From Centropus unirufus (Eukaryota > Chordata > Aves > Cuculiformes > Centropidae), in the NCBI GenBank assembly GCA_013397695.1, contig VYZI01000420.1, forward strand, positions 476,959 through 540,958: 64,000 nt of DNA, read 5' to 3'. The notes under the pieces were generated by a model. It did no database searches. It was not told the origin of the DNA and saw nothing but the letters and a program-made list of their open reading frames with translations. Made by a program: the position numbers and the translations under genes. Shown piece by piece: positions 47,001 through 60,353 of the stretch (the first letter of the stretch is position 1; every line of letters starts with the position of its first letter).

Positions 47001-48010
47001 CCTTGAAATTTCCACATGTCCCCAGGATCATTAATCACCTCATTAATCTGAAACAATTGAGTAGACAAGTCACTGGGAAACACCCTTTGCAGGCTGATGA
47101 TGGATGGGGCTGAGATGCTGCCCTACTTGTTGCCAAGTTCTCTTCTCTTTCCTACATGTATGGAGAAAAGTGTATTTAGCTTTGGGGGCTGAGGGAACGT
47201 TGGGGAAGATCTTCACCCAATGGTTCAACAGCACCCTACCCAGATACCTGCCTTGTTTCACGAACCGAATCTCATATTTATCACCTTGTAGTCTTTAAAG
47301 TGCCCCAAAATACTTGAGTTCAATCATCTTGGGAACCTAGGCCTTCACTCACAGCATTGATGCCTGGCAGGGATGCTTCAGGATGCTTCAGGATCCCCCT
47401 GCTTCGGGAAGGGACTTCCCCTGCGGATGGAGATCTATTAGCCAAGCATCTGTGCATCCTCAGCTTCTTCCTTGTGAGTGGAAGAAAGTCAAACCCTATT
47501 GCCTTTAAAAAGTAACACGGGGATCAGCTTTCTGGAGTCTCATTTTCTTAAGAATGAGAACAGCTAAATTTTGAAACTTTCTTGCCTCCTCAGCATTGCC
47601 ACATTAAATTCTGTCGTCTCCACTCATGGTTTAAAAATAGCACTAAGGAACTGCAGGAAAGCTGCAGAGGAGTCAGAGAGCCAAGTTCTCTTAGAGATAC
47701 TTTCTCCCAAGCGACAAGATCATCTGTGTCTGGCTCATTCCTGAGTCAATCCTTCCCATAACCACCACTCTGGATGGGTTTCAGAGCTAAAGAGAAGATA
47801 ACAATGTCAGCAGATAAATTAAGAAGAGCAGGGAGGGAGAAACTGTTAGAAGATGTAGAAAGGCAAGGTTGTGAGTTGGGTGAAAAGTCATAGAGAATGT
47901 GACCCGTGAAGAAAAGGCGGTGTGTGAGAAAGTTCTCAGAACAGAATCAACAGGAGAGCAAATGTGCAGGAGCTGTGGGGACCTGAAGAAGAAGAAAGAG
48001 AACAAAATGG
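44027..48010. other. Long CR1-free unique sequence
   Basis: About 4 kb without any TE I can recognise. It holds a 10-mer tandem (ggatgcttca, 2.4 units, 47371-47394) and an A-run at 46540-46550. Open frames up to 113 codons without domains. It could be intronic or intergenic. Confidence 0.45.
47371..47394 (+). repeat. Short tandem repeat, 10-bp unit
   Basis: ggatgcttcaggatgcttca followed by ggat: 2.4 perfect copies. Confidence 0.7.
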
Positions 48011-48254
48011 GGTTTAGATTAAATATTACAAAGAAAATTTGTTCCTGTGAGGGTGGGGAGGCCCTGGCCCAGGTTGCCCAGAGCAGTGGTGGCTGCCCCA
48101 TCCCTGGAGGTGTTGAAGGCCAGGTTGGATGGGGCTTGGAGCCCCCTGATCCAGTGGGAGATGTCCCTGCCCCTGGCAGGGGGGTGAAATGAGTGATATT
48201 TAAGGCCTCTTCCAGCCCAAGCCATTCTATGACTCTGTGATACTACGATTCTAT
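48011..48254 (+). mobile_element. CR1 LINE 3' end, type A (young)
   Basis: Plus strand: ggtttagattaaatattac, tgtgagggtggggaggccct, the type A core, gatccagtgggagatgtccc, and a long degenerate octamer tail (attctatgactctgtgatac, tacgattctatta). Confidence 0.96.
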
Positions 48255-51200
48255 TATCTTTGCAGTGATGAATCCAGCCAGGTGGGTGTTTCTGATGAAT
48301 GGAACGCAGTGGACACACTATTAACACATGTAACCTGTGAGTTACAGCCTAGGTTCAACATCAGGTGCTCCCAAGTGGCTACCAAACTTAGACGATCTGC
48401 TTCCTTTTTTCCCACAATCACCATCTGCTGCTGATGGGCCCGGATCAGAGGAAAATTTCTTTCCCACAATATCCAAAATCTCAAAGAAAGATGGGGCTGT
48501 TTCAGTTGCACTGCCGGGATGCACCACCAAGGTTAGTCCAAGAAGACTTGGTGTTTGACTGGGGCTCCCTGTGTTCTGGGAAACCTCAGTGGCGCCAGTC
48601 ATGGGCTAAAGTAGAAAATGAAAGGCATGGAGGTGGCAAAATCAGAGAAACAAATTCACGCATCACACTGTGAGGGGCTGTAAGGTGTTTATGGATTTAT
48701 TGTTCTTCCCCTTCCCTGTCATTCACGCTCTGGGGGCTGCACAGCCACCCTATAAGATCTCATTAATTCACATCACCATGGACAATTACTATTTTGATTG
48801 TATCCTCATGTCCCTAGGCCAGCAAGGCGACAGGAGAGCTGGGGTTTTTTTTTATGTACAAACCAGGCTGTGAAGTTTTGGTGTCCCAGAACAAAGAGAT
48901 GCAATGCAGGCAGAATAATTAAAAAAATGTTTAATTTTTCATTTTACATAAGAGACTGATTTAGCAGCTCTGCAAAATTCAGTCAAAACAGCTCCTGGCA
49001 AATACAGATCAGAAATAGACCTCAAGCAGCCACCAGCTCAGCTCTTTGCTTGGGGAAGGTAAACAGAAAAAATGACATCATTCTCTCTTTTAGCAGATAA
49101 ATCAGTCATCCTGTTGGACGAAGCTCTGTTGCAAATCCAAGGATATAATAACCAGAGTTTCCCTTGCTGCAGCCCCTGTTACACTCACAAGTGAGTAAGT
49201 GCTAGTCCTTCACCGGAGTTGTTCTGCTTTCCATCAGCACAGACTCTGGCTTTGCATAAGGAAAGCCCTTCTTCTCCTGCCAGCGTGTTGATTTGAGTCC
49301 AGGTCTCAGGGAACGAGCCTGGCACCTTCACTTAGTCCTTATGGGAAAAAATAAAAAAAACAGCGTATTTTTCTGCTCCTGCCACAACCGTTCACACGGG
49401 TACGTGGAGCTGGCCTCCAGGAGCACAGGGAACATGCTGGTGCGGAGCTCGGTTCCTGAAGCCTGTGGCCAAAGCCTTTCCAAGAGAAGTGCCAAAGCAC
49501 ATTTTCTTTTCCCAAGTTGGAGGCTGAGCGTGCAGCAATGTGTCTTGGAAAAATGTGGCGGCATCACCCGAGCCAGGGGATTGCCCTCCTGGGACTGAGC
49601 ACAGCAGGGCGAGCTAATTACTCTTCATTAATCCTTGTACTGGGAAGTTGCACCAGGGTATGCATGAGGCCACAGAGGAGGCCCAGCATGCACAGAGCTC
49701 CTGTCTCTGATCTCTTCCCTAGAAATGGCAACGACCAAGGAAAAGCAAACGAGAAGTCCTTCCACCTCTCTGCAATCAGCGGAAGGGGAGCTTGAGTCTT
49801 GAGATCACAAGAAGGGTCTTGTGAAGTCACAGAAAGTTTCTGTTAGCAATCTTAGAAATGGCATTCCCAAAAGATAAAACACTTCCCAGGAAATAAAAGA
49901 GGAGGACACTGAGTTCTGGAAGTGTCCTCCACCAACCCCGTCGGGCTCCTTCCTCTGCACTCACCAGTGCCTGGGCCCAAGGGCACGTGTTCATTTGATG
50001 CCTTTGTCCTCTTGTTCCCTTGTCCTTCTCCTTTCCCTTTCTTTTGGGTTCGTCGCCTTGGCTTTTCTATTCCTTGGATGTGTGGGGTGGTTATGCAGAA
50101 GCTTATTGCTGCTTATATTGACCGGTCCAGCCTGGCTCAATCTGAACATATCATGTGCAAGTGCGGCGGTGTTTGGGTTCTTTGTGGGTCTCAGGGCTGT
50201 CCCATGCTTATGTCATGTCCAGCCCACATGATCCTGGCAAGTACCAGGGCAGAAGAGCTTTAGTCTATCTTGCTCTGGGGACTTCATCAGCCATGGTGTT
50301 TTTAATTCATGCAGATTAATAATCTCCTAGAAATCAGACAGTTCCTCGTCTACAGGGAGACAATCACTGTGTACACAGACAACAGGACATGGTCTTAACA
50401 CACCTCGGGCAGCTCTGAGGACTTTGATGCTCTTCATGCAACCAAAGGCAGATCAGTCCCCCCAGAATCAGGTCAGGGCTGAGAGCTCTGCAGCACTCTC
50501 AGATCCAGGTCTTCCAAGCAACTTCTAAGAAACTTCTCCAGAGCAACTCATGACTTCCATCCAGGAAAAGATTTCTGGGACAAGCCCAGCAGCCACATCC
50601 CAAGGAGGAATAAAGTTCAATCACATACTTTTCTTTTTCCCTATGACAGCTGCAAACTCTGTTTTCAATGGAGATTACTTGGAATTAGCAGTCCTAGAAA
50701 AACAATGGCTCAGATTGACCACCTTCTTCCAGGACCTCCGATCTTTCGCTTTCTGCCTGCTATCTTTTGGCTTGAGTTTCATTGTGAAGTTTCAATTTAA
50801 GTGGCTTCCAACGCATAGGATACGGGTCCAAAAAAGCACAGCTACAACTACAGGGAGGCATCCAGTAAATAACACGGTGGAGACAACATCGAACATACCC
50901 GGGGCCAAAAGCAAAGGCCACTGGAGTAAAGGCCACTGAGTCAAATAAAGCCTCGCTGCTTCCACTGAGGGTGGCTTTGGCCCCGCGTCCCAGCAGATGT
51001 CACGGATTATTCTGATGCACAGCGTCACACGGGCACAGCAGAGTCACATTACCGGGGTCAGGCTAATGCCACTGCAGCTTTGGTTGGGGTCGACTCTCTC
51101 CCTGCCTCTGACTTGACACTGAATGGCAAATTCGAATAGATTTTGTCAGTCTGCCAGCAGGGTCCCAGCAGCCCCTGGGAAGGGGATCTCCAATAATTTG

Positions 51201-51533
51201 GAGAATTATTGAAGCTCTGAGCTTTGTGATCCTGCCCTTCTGAAGGGGAATCTGTGCCAGAAGAAGATCCAACACCTTACAGTGATCCTCGAAATAAGTT
51301 ATTCGAAGCTGAACCTAGAGTCACCCAGGCTCCCCGTGCCTCAAGCAAGACCCTCCTGCTCCAGAGAGGATCCAAATGAAAAGTCCTCACTGCTCAGCTT
51401 CAGCTGGGGTGCTCCTTTGAACTTTTCCCCAGTGTTTTTCTTCTGTGGAATTGGGATTTGTTTCTGCTGTGTGGAAAGATGTCCATGCTTGAGCTCTTCT
51501 TGTCCCCCTTAGCCTCAGCTGTACCAGTGCACG

Positions 51534-51547
51534 TACCCAGGGGGCAG
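51534..51547 (+). promoter_or_regulatory. CTCF-like core
   Basis: tacccagggggcag matches CCASYAGRKGGCRS at 11 of 14 positions; the eleven matches are contiguous (ccagggggcag). Orientation is opposite to the site at 22134, i.e. the two motifs point away from each other. Confidence 0.35.
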
Positions 51548-52547
51548 GGAAGCCCCCAGACCCCACCATCTCTGCATTTCCCCCGTCTAACACCCAGCCA
51601 AGGATCTCCCTGCATGCAGAGAGCCATTGTCACAGCCTCAATTCTCTGCCAAGGGGTCCCCAGGCCTTTGACCATCAGGCAGACTGAGGGATGGGGAGGA
51701 TGGAGCTCACAGTGGGGAGCCACAGGAGTGCCCTCTCTTTAGCAATGCCATGATGAAAGCATGACTGAAAATATCCTCTGGATCAAATTGCACCAGCGGA
51801 GGCAGCCTCTTCGTGCCCTGCAGGACTTGGAGCATCTGGAGGCATCACCGTAGCAAGGATCCTGGTGTCACATGCCACCCAAAATACTCCAGGAGCAGCC
51901 CCCAGTTTCACAAAGCACCTGCACTCTATTCCATTCCCCCCACCCAGGGAAATTCCACTCTGCCCACCACTTTACCAGGAACTGCTCACCCCCTCCCTCC
52001 TCTAATGGTTTTCTGCTCTCATGTGGAACTTGCAGGCACTCAGACTACATAACATCATAGACAAACAAAATAAATAATAATACCCCATCTTGGCAAAATT
52101 GCCTTTCCCAAGGCTACCCAAGTGCTTCTGCACCTCTAGTGCTGGGAGGCAGCATCAGAGGCACCAGCAAGGAAAGCTGCTCTTGTCTTGTGCCCCTTAA
52201 TTCATATTTAAACCCTTCCCCTCCATCCACAGTGGGTGTGATGCTCCTGTGCATCTCGGAGAAGAAAAGCTCTCCATCACATTGAAATGCGAAGCTTCCT
52301 CATTAGAATTTAATTTGCACCGATATAGAGGAAATTATCATGTCAGTGCAGAGAAAAGAAACAGTGATTCAGGAGAGAAGCTTTTTGATAAATTGTACCC
52401 AGCGCTTTTAGCACTGGAGGCTTAAATGGAGATTTGGCTCAGGGAGGCTGGGACGTGGCTTCAGAACAACCGCCCATGGAAGGGACAGATGACCCCAGTG
52501 ACACTGTGAGCCCTTCTGATTTTTTTTTTTTTGGAGTAGCTGTAGCT

Positions 52548-52561
52548 GTTGCCATGACAAC
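52548..52561 (+). promoter_or_regulatory. RFX X-box
   Basis: gttgccatgacaac fits the X-box consensus (GTTGCC-AT-GACAAC) fully. A second catgacaac half follows at 52565-52573. Confidence 0.45.
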
Positions 52562-54138
52562 CCCCATGACAACAAAACCCACGAGAGTCTGTTCAATTCA
52601 TTCCTGAAAAATCAAAGATGTGGGACACATTTCTTATGAGAGATAGTGACTCCCACGTTGGTATTTTCGTGGTGGTTATTGTCCTCCTGCCAGACCCTCC
52701 GTGTGTGGTGAGTGGAAGCTGTCCCTAGCTCAGATGTCACAGAAATGGGAACTCTGTCAGCTGGGAGCGATGTTAACCCTCTTCCAGCCCTCAGGAAGCT
52801 GATGGAGATGCCCATTATACAGAGTACAGGAACCTCAAAGTGGAAAGTCTCCAACCCCACCGGTCCCCCAGAGGGGATGGAGGCAGCACTTTCTGAACAG
52901 AGGAGCCAAGACCCAGTGTGAGTAACCACCAAACCAAGAAGGTATTTGGGTGCCTCATTCCCGTCTGAAAGCACTGGAGTTGCACCGTAAACCGCTCTTT
53001 GGCCCCGAGTTGCCCAGAGCCAGAGGGAAGGCCACCTCTGCAGGCAGCCTCAACCAAGGCTGGAGCCTTCCGTCCTTCCCCAGGCTGTGGGAAGTCACCC
53101 CCCGTAGGCTGCCTTGGCTTTTTCTGCCTTTCCCACCTCTCTTTCTGTAGCACCATGTCCAGAATTGATCTTCTTCCTTAACACAACAGCATTTTTCTTT
53201 TTATTTTTAGTCACTTTCTTCTCTTTTTCAAATCATCTGTGGTCTTTAAACATCTGAGTCGTCATTCGGGAAGGCAGATGTTTAATAACTGCTCCACATC
53301 TCCCCAGAGGGTTCCTCCCCTCACGTTGCTCATGTTGCCACATCTTTCTGGAGAAGGGAATTTTCTTGTTCTCTCCAAGCCTGCCTTGCAGAGGGATCGT
53401 GAATTACAGAGCTCCCTCACTTTGATGTCTCCAGCACTTTGGGCTAGGTTGGGGCCTCTCCTGCATTCCCCCCTTGCATGTTGCACCGGGAAAGGATTGC
53501 CTTGTCCAAGATATGGGGAGACAGAGAGCTGGGAAAGGAACGTTGGAGTCCTTGAAGGAAAAAATGCAATTACCGGCAAATCATGTGAATCAGAGCACTT
53601 TGATTCTCATCCCTGTCCACCCCAGGCAGCTTCCCAGCTTCTGGCTGCCCACATCCTGACTGCGTGCTAGGACGGGACCAAGGCATATCATCCTCCCTCC
53701 ACGCCTGCACCTCAGTGGGCCAGGAGGAGCTCACCTTGAGCTTCAGTGAGCAGCCTGAGTCATCCAGATGTGCAAAAAGATGGTCCAGGTAGCCTGGAGA
53801 TGCTCTTCCCTGATACCAAGAAGCAGGCTTAGGGCTGTCATACCTGAGAAGTACTCAGAGCCCTGGGGCCACAGCAGCTAGAGGTTGGCTGAAAGCCTGG
53901 CAGAAGTTCAACATTGCTCATGATAAACCACCCCTGCACTACGAGCAGCTGTCCGAAACATGGCGATGGAGGCTACGGGCTGGAGGGTGGCTTTGGGAAA
54001 AAGGCCTCATGGCCTTGAAGCTCAGCTCCAAATGAAAGAACGTGAATGGCCAAAGGCTGAGGAGGGAGGAGAACCTTGTTGCAGGGTGAGGGTAGCACAG
54101 CCTTCAAGCAGCACTGGGCAGCTGAAGGGATTTTGCCT

Positions 54139-54392
54139 TCAGGAATGGCAGGAAGATGCACCAGATGAGGGTTCGGTTGGACATCAGGAGAAGGTTCTTC
54201 CCCCAGAGGGTGGTGGAGCACTGCCCAGGGCAGCAGTCAGAGCCCCAAGCCTGACAATATTCCAGCAGTGTTTGACCAATGCCCTCAACCCCATGGTGTG
54301 AATGCTGGGGTTGTCCTGTGCAGGGTCAGGAGTTGGACTCGATGATCCTTGTGGGTGCCTTCCAACTCAGGTCATTCTATGATTCTATGATT
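54139..54392 (+). mobile_element. CR1 LINE 3' end, type C
   Basis: Plus strand: aggaatggcaggaagatgca, ggttcttcccccagagggtg, cctgacaatattccagcagt, ttggactcgatgatccttgt, and tail attctatgattctatga. Its first 80 or so bases nearly equal the copy at 34230. Confidence 0.96.
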
Positions 54393-57300
54393 TTGAGGTA
54401 GTCCAGGCTCACTGGCTCAAAGCTCTACCTGCTGCCGCCTTCCAGCCATCATTTCAAAGCATTTTCCTCTGTTATTCACTTTTCTTAATAACAACATATT
54501 AAAAAAATCCCATACAGAAAAAAAAATAAAATTGCTTGCCCTGTTCAGGCCTATTCGTCCCCGATGGGTTTGTCCCAGAATAAACACAGACATGTTTTGA
54601 AGCTTGTTGTGAAAGGAGATTAACTCTAAAATCTGCTTCCTGGCTTTGAAGGCTGCAGACCAGCATGGCTTTTATTACTAACTAGCCATTAGACGGAGTG
54701 ACATATAGAAGGAATAATTGCTTGGCGTGCTTGAGGGTTGAAAGATGTTAATTAAGAAGTAAAAATGTTTGTTTTTTCTTGCTCTGCACAAAGCAATCCA
54801 AGGGTTTGTGTTGTGCTGCTGTTTTCCTCCCAAGGGGCAGGTCTGATCTCACACTCCCAGGGCTTTGGGAATGTGTCTGCAGCCCCGGGATGAGCCCCTG
54901 TCCCCCGTGAGGTGACGTGAACCGGGGAGGAACGTCAAGAGGAGAGACCAGTGCTTGTGGCTACGTGAGCTCAGAGCTGTGCGGGCAGTCGTGCATGGGC
55001 AGCGCTCGAGCAGAGCCAGCGCTCCTCTCCCTGGAGAAGTCTGGGCAGCTCCAGGCGGGCGTTGGGAAGGACCCACCTCATCCAACATCAATGGCCAAGG
55101 TCCTGTTGGAGGCAGAGGGCGAAGAGCAGCAGTGAGGACCAGCTGCAAACACAGAAACGTGGTTTCCATTTCTCTCCAGCCTGTCCTGCCGTGCAGGGGC
55201 ATTTCTTTACCACTTCCACCTGGTTCCTCCAGGCATATTTATGGCCTCCAGCCCATCTGGCTGATCTGATTTCTACATCCACAAAGGCTGCTCTGGGAGG
55301 AAAGGCAGCACATCCCTGACTTCAGGGCAAAATTCTCAGCTGCACAAATCAACGAAATTATTTCAGGAATAAACATAGTCATCATCCCTCAGTCCAGCTT
55401 TTGTTCACGGGGGGGGGATAGAAGTGTCCGTTATGGGAGGCTGGAGGGGAATGGCTCTGCCAGAAAGTAGACAGGGAGAAGAGCAGACTGGAGAGCTCGG
55501 GGTATCAAGAATAGACCTAGAGCAGGTGTGAGGTTGTGATGGCCACGAGTGGTGCTGTGGCCGCGCGATGCAGGGCCACGTCCTGCAGTGTCACTCGCTC
55601 CCACCTCTGTGCCCATCACCCTGGGGGCCTGCGGGCAGCATCACCGCCAGCCTCTGCTCCCCTGCCTCTCTTCAGTTATTTGCCTGCTCCGTACTCTACC
55701 CTCGTGCTGCCTCTCCTGGCACGCCTGACCCCTCTGTTTGCTGTTTTCCAGGTTCCAGGTTTGATGTCAACAGCTGTTTGTAGAGGAAAACGCAGAGGCA
55801 AAGATTGGCCTTGCAGGAGTGTGGCGGCAGCAGCCAAGTTGAGGAGAAGACAGAGAGCAACCAAGCACCAGCATCATCTCCAGGTCAGGCCCAGCGACAC
55901 AGGGGGTGTGTGAGGGCCCTCCAAAGCACTGGGGCTCTTTATTTGCAGGAAATAATAATCAGAGGCATGGCTGCCCTGCCGAGTACAAAGAGATCCTGAC
56001 AAAGCGAGGTTATGTGATGCCACTCGCTCCCCCGGGCGCGGCGCCAGCAGGGTAAGGAGAGATGCAGTGACCTTTTGGCAGCGACACGTTGGCAGAGCTA
56101 TGTGACTAAATTCAGCTCAGCTCCTGCCTGCCAGCGTCACGTATGAGAAACACCGTGCTTGGTGCTTGCAGATTGCTTGGAGGATGTGTCCTACAAAAGA
56201 AGATGGGAACGTTGCACCGTGGTCCGACGGGTGGGCTGTCCCCGTGTCACCCGCGCTGCTGAGGGGCATCACCATGGTTTGGGAGGCAGAACAATTCAGC
56301 CCGGTATCTCACCGCTCCTTGTGGGCCACCTCGTGGTCCAAGCCCTGGAGAAAATCCCCGTGCAAGGCAGCCAGTGTTGCCGTGCTGCTGGAACTGTGGT
56401 GTTGTTCTGGCATGGAGAGATCCTCCTCCATCTTCACGTTGCAGAAGGAGGTGAAGGTGATGTCTCAGATCTGTCCTTCTCGTTATCTCCTTCCTCCCCC
56501 ATCCCTGCTGTCACTGGTTTCCATCCCTGTGACACCTAAGAGTGCCTGAGGTGAGGAGTGGGACAACAGGGAAAACACAGCAGTGCCAACCAGGGCAAAA
56601 CGGAGCACGTGGGACATCATCTTGGTGACACGTACACTGAGGTGGTGCAGCTATGGCACAGGTACCGTGCATCAATAATACAGGTATGACCCATGGCTCT
56701 GGTGTATCACCCTTCTGCAGCACAACAGCCCAGAGCTCCTGTGCTGCTTTGTGGGTGCTGACCTGATCCCTGGGGGTTTATTGAATATCCAGGTTGGGAA
56801 ACAAAGAAGGAGGGAGGACAAAACGATACAGTGCCCTGCAGCAAAGCTTCGTGGCTGCTGCAGGACAATGGGAAATCCTCTGGCCTGCAGACACCTCGCT
56901 TGGATCCAGGTGGGCTGCGGAGCCAAAAAGCCCAGGGCTGGGAGATCAAAGCACTCCAGCTGGGAGAGAAGTGGATGTTTCTCCCTTGAAGGGAAATGTG
57001 AGGGAAAGGAAAAGCAGCAACTTCAGGGCAGTTGCTGCTGTGAAGCTGTTCCAGTTGGCACACTCCAAAACCCAGTTGTGTGCCTGAAGAAATTAGAGCT
57101 TCATGAGGATCATGAGCTCCCAGGTAAGACAGTCTTGAAAATCCATGGTTTGCTGCTTGCTCTGGTCCTGATCCTCAGTCTTACTGTCAAGATTTGGCCA
57201 TAGTTTGGGGTAAGACACTGTCAGCCTGCTCTGTTCTCCGCTAAGGAGACTCAAGGGAAGTTCAGACCTTGCAAGATCCTCTAAGAAATTGCTGTTGATT

Positions 57301-57810
57301 TCCAGGATCATCTGGATCTACCAGGGCTCCAGAAACCCCTGGTGTCACAAATACTGCACAAAGACAGAGCAACCTGTCTTGATAAAGCTCTGATGCGTAG
57401 GACAAAGCAGACATACAGACCAGAGGTGAAATGTCTTTGCAACACCACACAACAAATTCATGCCAGAACCAGACTGGGCCATCGTCTCCCAAACCCCAGG
57501 TCCCTCAGGAGAAATTTGGATGCAGAGAAGTCTCAATGTCTGGGGATGTAGCATTTCCCCCACCAACTCCTCTTCCACTCTGCCCTGGACAGTGATCACC
57601 CAGCAGGCAGGACTGCTCACGGGCCACACTGGGGACCAGCACTGGGAGAAGGAAAGGTCAGTGGAGATCTTCAAAGCAGTCTCTTTGGGTGATACCTTCC
57701 ACCTTGTGATTTACGTTAGGTTATAATTTCTAGCTTTTCTGATGCTGTGACAGCTCAGACATGACATCTACCTTGCTGTCCTACCGCTCGTGGATGATGA
57801 TCGGTGCTTA
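54393..57810. other. Unique sequence, locally GC-rich
   Basis: No gene recognised. Contains a nine-G run at 55409-55417 and a small GC-rich patch near 56025-56055 (gctcccccgggcgcggcgcc) too short to be a CpG island. Frames of 125-150 codons (55536, 56159, 56166, 56751) overlap each other and lack domains. Confidence 0.45.
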
Positions 57811-58129
57811 TATAGAATCGTAGGATCATGGAATGGGTTGGGTTGGAAGGGATCTTAAAGCCCATCCAGTTCCAACCCCCTGCCACGGGCAGGGACACCT
57901 CCCACTGCATCAGGGGGCTCCAAGCCCCATCCAACCTGGCCTTGAACACCTCCAGGGATGGGGCAGCCACCACTGCTCTGGGCAACCTGGGCCAGGGCCT
58001 CCCCACCCTCACAGCAAAACATTTCTCCCTAAGATCTCATCTCAATCTCCGCTCTTGTAGCTCAAAACCATTCCCCTTCATCCTATCCCTATACTCCCTG
58101 ATCAAGAGCCCCTTCCCAGCTTTCCTATA
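57811..58129 (-). mobile_element. CR1 LINE 3' end, type A (young)
   Basis: Minus strand: tatagaatcgtaggatcatg, gggttgggttggaagggatc, antisense core, ctcatctcaatctccgctct, and ctgatcaagagccccttccc. 5'-truncated. Confidence 0.97.
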
Positions 58130-60353
58130 GTCCTCGTTTTAGTACTGGAAGGGTTTATAGGGTCTATAGGTCAAATGCTTTGCTATCTCCATTCACAAGA
58201 AGTTTTTGGTTCCCACTATTTAATGTATTTCACTTCCACTTCCTTGGTAACACTCACAATATCTGATAAGGAGGCAGGAAAGAAGGTTTTGGTATTTATG
58301 TGTGTGCTGACAGCAGGGCTCCTCCCCACTCAAGGAGATAGGATGTAGAGGTTAATGGAAAAAGCAGTGTTTCGAGGAAGCTGGAAACTGCCCAAAAGCT
58401 CAGCACCCAAACACCCCGCAGGAGCCAAGTGCCTCCACGAGCCCAGCATCTTCTCTGCCCCCCTGCCAGCCTGCTCTCTGCACGGGGAGGACAGAGCAGC
58501 TTTGTCCCTGTGTCACCCCCTGGATTGTTGCTCTTTGAGTCCATGAAGTCTGAGTACCAGGGTATGTCAGGCTCCTAAACTTCCGTGGGGTAAGGGAGTG
58601 GGAAAACCAGCTGGGAACAGTGGGAGATAAGGAAAGAAAACCATTCCAGTGCTGCTGGAGGGTGTTACAGATGCTATAGATTTTCCCTTAAAAAATTAAG
58701 CTTCAAATTTAATCCATTCTCAACACAGAGCAGAAATAACCTTAAGACAAAAAAGAGAAAATAAAAGCTAAACTAGTGTTAATATGGACTGGATCATTTC
58801 CTGGAGGGAGCTGTATACCACCTCTCCCCCTGAGAATAGGAACTGGATGTAAAAACCAAAGAGGTCCATTTTCAGGCCAGTGAGCTGCTTTCCCAGGCTG
58901 CAGCCCATGCTTTCCCAGAGCTTTAACCCTGTCTGCTCTTGTCTTTTTGTCTTTTTAACTAAAAAGTCTAAAAAGTCCTTTGGTGAGCTGGAGGTCCACC
59001 CAACTTATTGCACTCCTGGAGGAAAACAACTTAAAATATAAAACCAAGACGTAATACTTACTGACCCAAGAAAACGAATTGCACACACTGTGCAAACAGG
59101 CTGGAAAAGTTTTGGAAGCATGGCCAGCCCTGTGCAATGTGGATTTCGTGGGGGACACTTGTTTTCCCTTTCCACTGAGGCTGTTGAGCAACCGACAGCA
59201 GGTTCTGTGGCCCTTACAGCTGCACTGGTGGTCCCTGGTGCTGCTCACCAGGTGCCACAGGACTCTAAGTGCATGAAGGTGCTCCAATAAGTGGGAATTT
59301 TAAATCATTTTTGAAAGTAAACTGAAATGGCCAAGGGAGGAGAGGTAAAGGTCAGGGCATGATACAGGAGCTAATCTCAGAGAGGCAGCTGTACCCAGAG
59401 CAGGCTGGGCATGGATTAGCTGGCAGTGGAAACTCTGAGCCTACTGCCTGATTTATCCAGGAAGGAATTTGCTGCTGGGGTAGGACCACACTGCCTTTTC
59501 CCACTGCACCATGTACCACAAGTTTGATGCTCAAACCAGCTTGGAGAAATACAGTAAAAATATCAGCCATGAAAGGTCCTAGAGGAGTTTCCTGATGGGG
59601 ATTCCTCCCTGATATCTGTTTTTCCAACCTGCTTGCTATGCATGCTTGTCCTAAAGTGGGTCTGAACCTTCTGTGTGCAGACCGAGCCCATCAGTGTGGG
59701 CTGCAGGCAGCTCCTCCTTCCCTTCAGCAGACACCTGACCCGTTTGAAGATGTTGGGCATCACATCAGCACTGGGACACCAGCAACTCCAGTCTGCACCC
59801 CCTCCCTGCAGGTCATCTTCTTGACACTTGTCTCTCACAGTTCTTGTCCTCTCTCTCTCTGGTTTATTTTTCTCTTGAATCACATTGCTGCTGCTGATCA
59901 GCCTACAAACCACCAGCTCCCACTTTTCTTTCCCTTTCCTCTACATCCTGTGCCTCATTGGTGCAATCACACATGTATTGTCCCTGCTGAATTGAGATCT
60001 ATTCTTTTCAACTCCATTTCTCCAACTTGTCAAAACAGTTTTGAAGTCAAATCATGTGCTCCATCACCCTGGTGGTTTCTCCCAGCAGGTCTCATCCCTG
60101 GATTCAGTGAACAATCTCTTCTCTTGGGCCAGACGTGCTGACTTTTGCAGGCGAGCATGGCTGATAGCTGTAAGAAAACCAAGCACTTGAAGAGGTCCGT
60201 GTTTTGAGCACAGTGTGGCGGTGTTCCTGATCCCAGGTTGCAAGTGGATGCACAGGCAAAGAGTACAGAACCATAAAACTTCCAATGATTTCTGAAATCT
60301 GTTTTCTTTTGGTCGTCATCTCCACTGATGCTTGCCATTCATTCTACGTCTGC
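58130..60353. other. Unique sequence
   Basis: No TE or gene recognised. The longest frame is 167 codons (59638-60141) without a domain. Confidence 0.45.

Larger units (their letters stand above)
48255..54138. other. Long CR1-free unique sequence
   Basis: Nearly 6 kb with no recognised TE or gene. Short frames only (at most 129 codons at 50550-50939, no domain). Holds the CTCF-like and X-box sites listed separately, an ACTCAC-AA-GTGAGT inverted repeat at 49183-49196 and a 13-T run at 52520-52532. Confidence 0.45.

Noticed and set aside
47787..48101. Pyrimidine-rich minus-strand frame similar in flavour to the inverted pair at 17.5/20 kb
   Set aside because: No real alignment to FSTPYSE; the similarity is only composition.
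50550..50939. 129-codon plus-strand frame with a hydrophobic middle
   Set aside because: Considered as a membrane protein exon, but no family is recognisable and there are no clear flanking splice sites.
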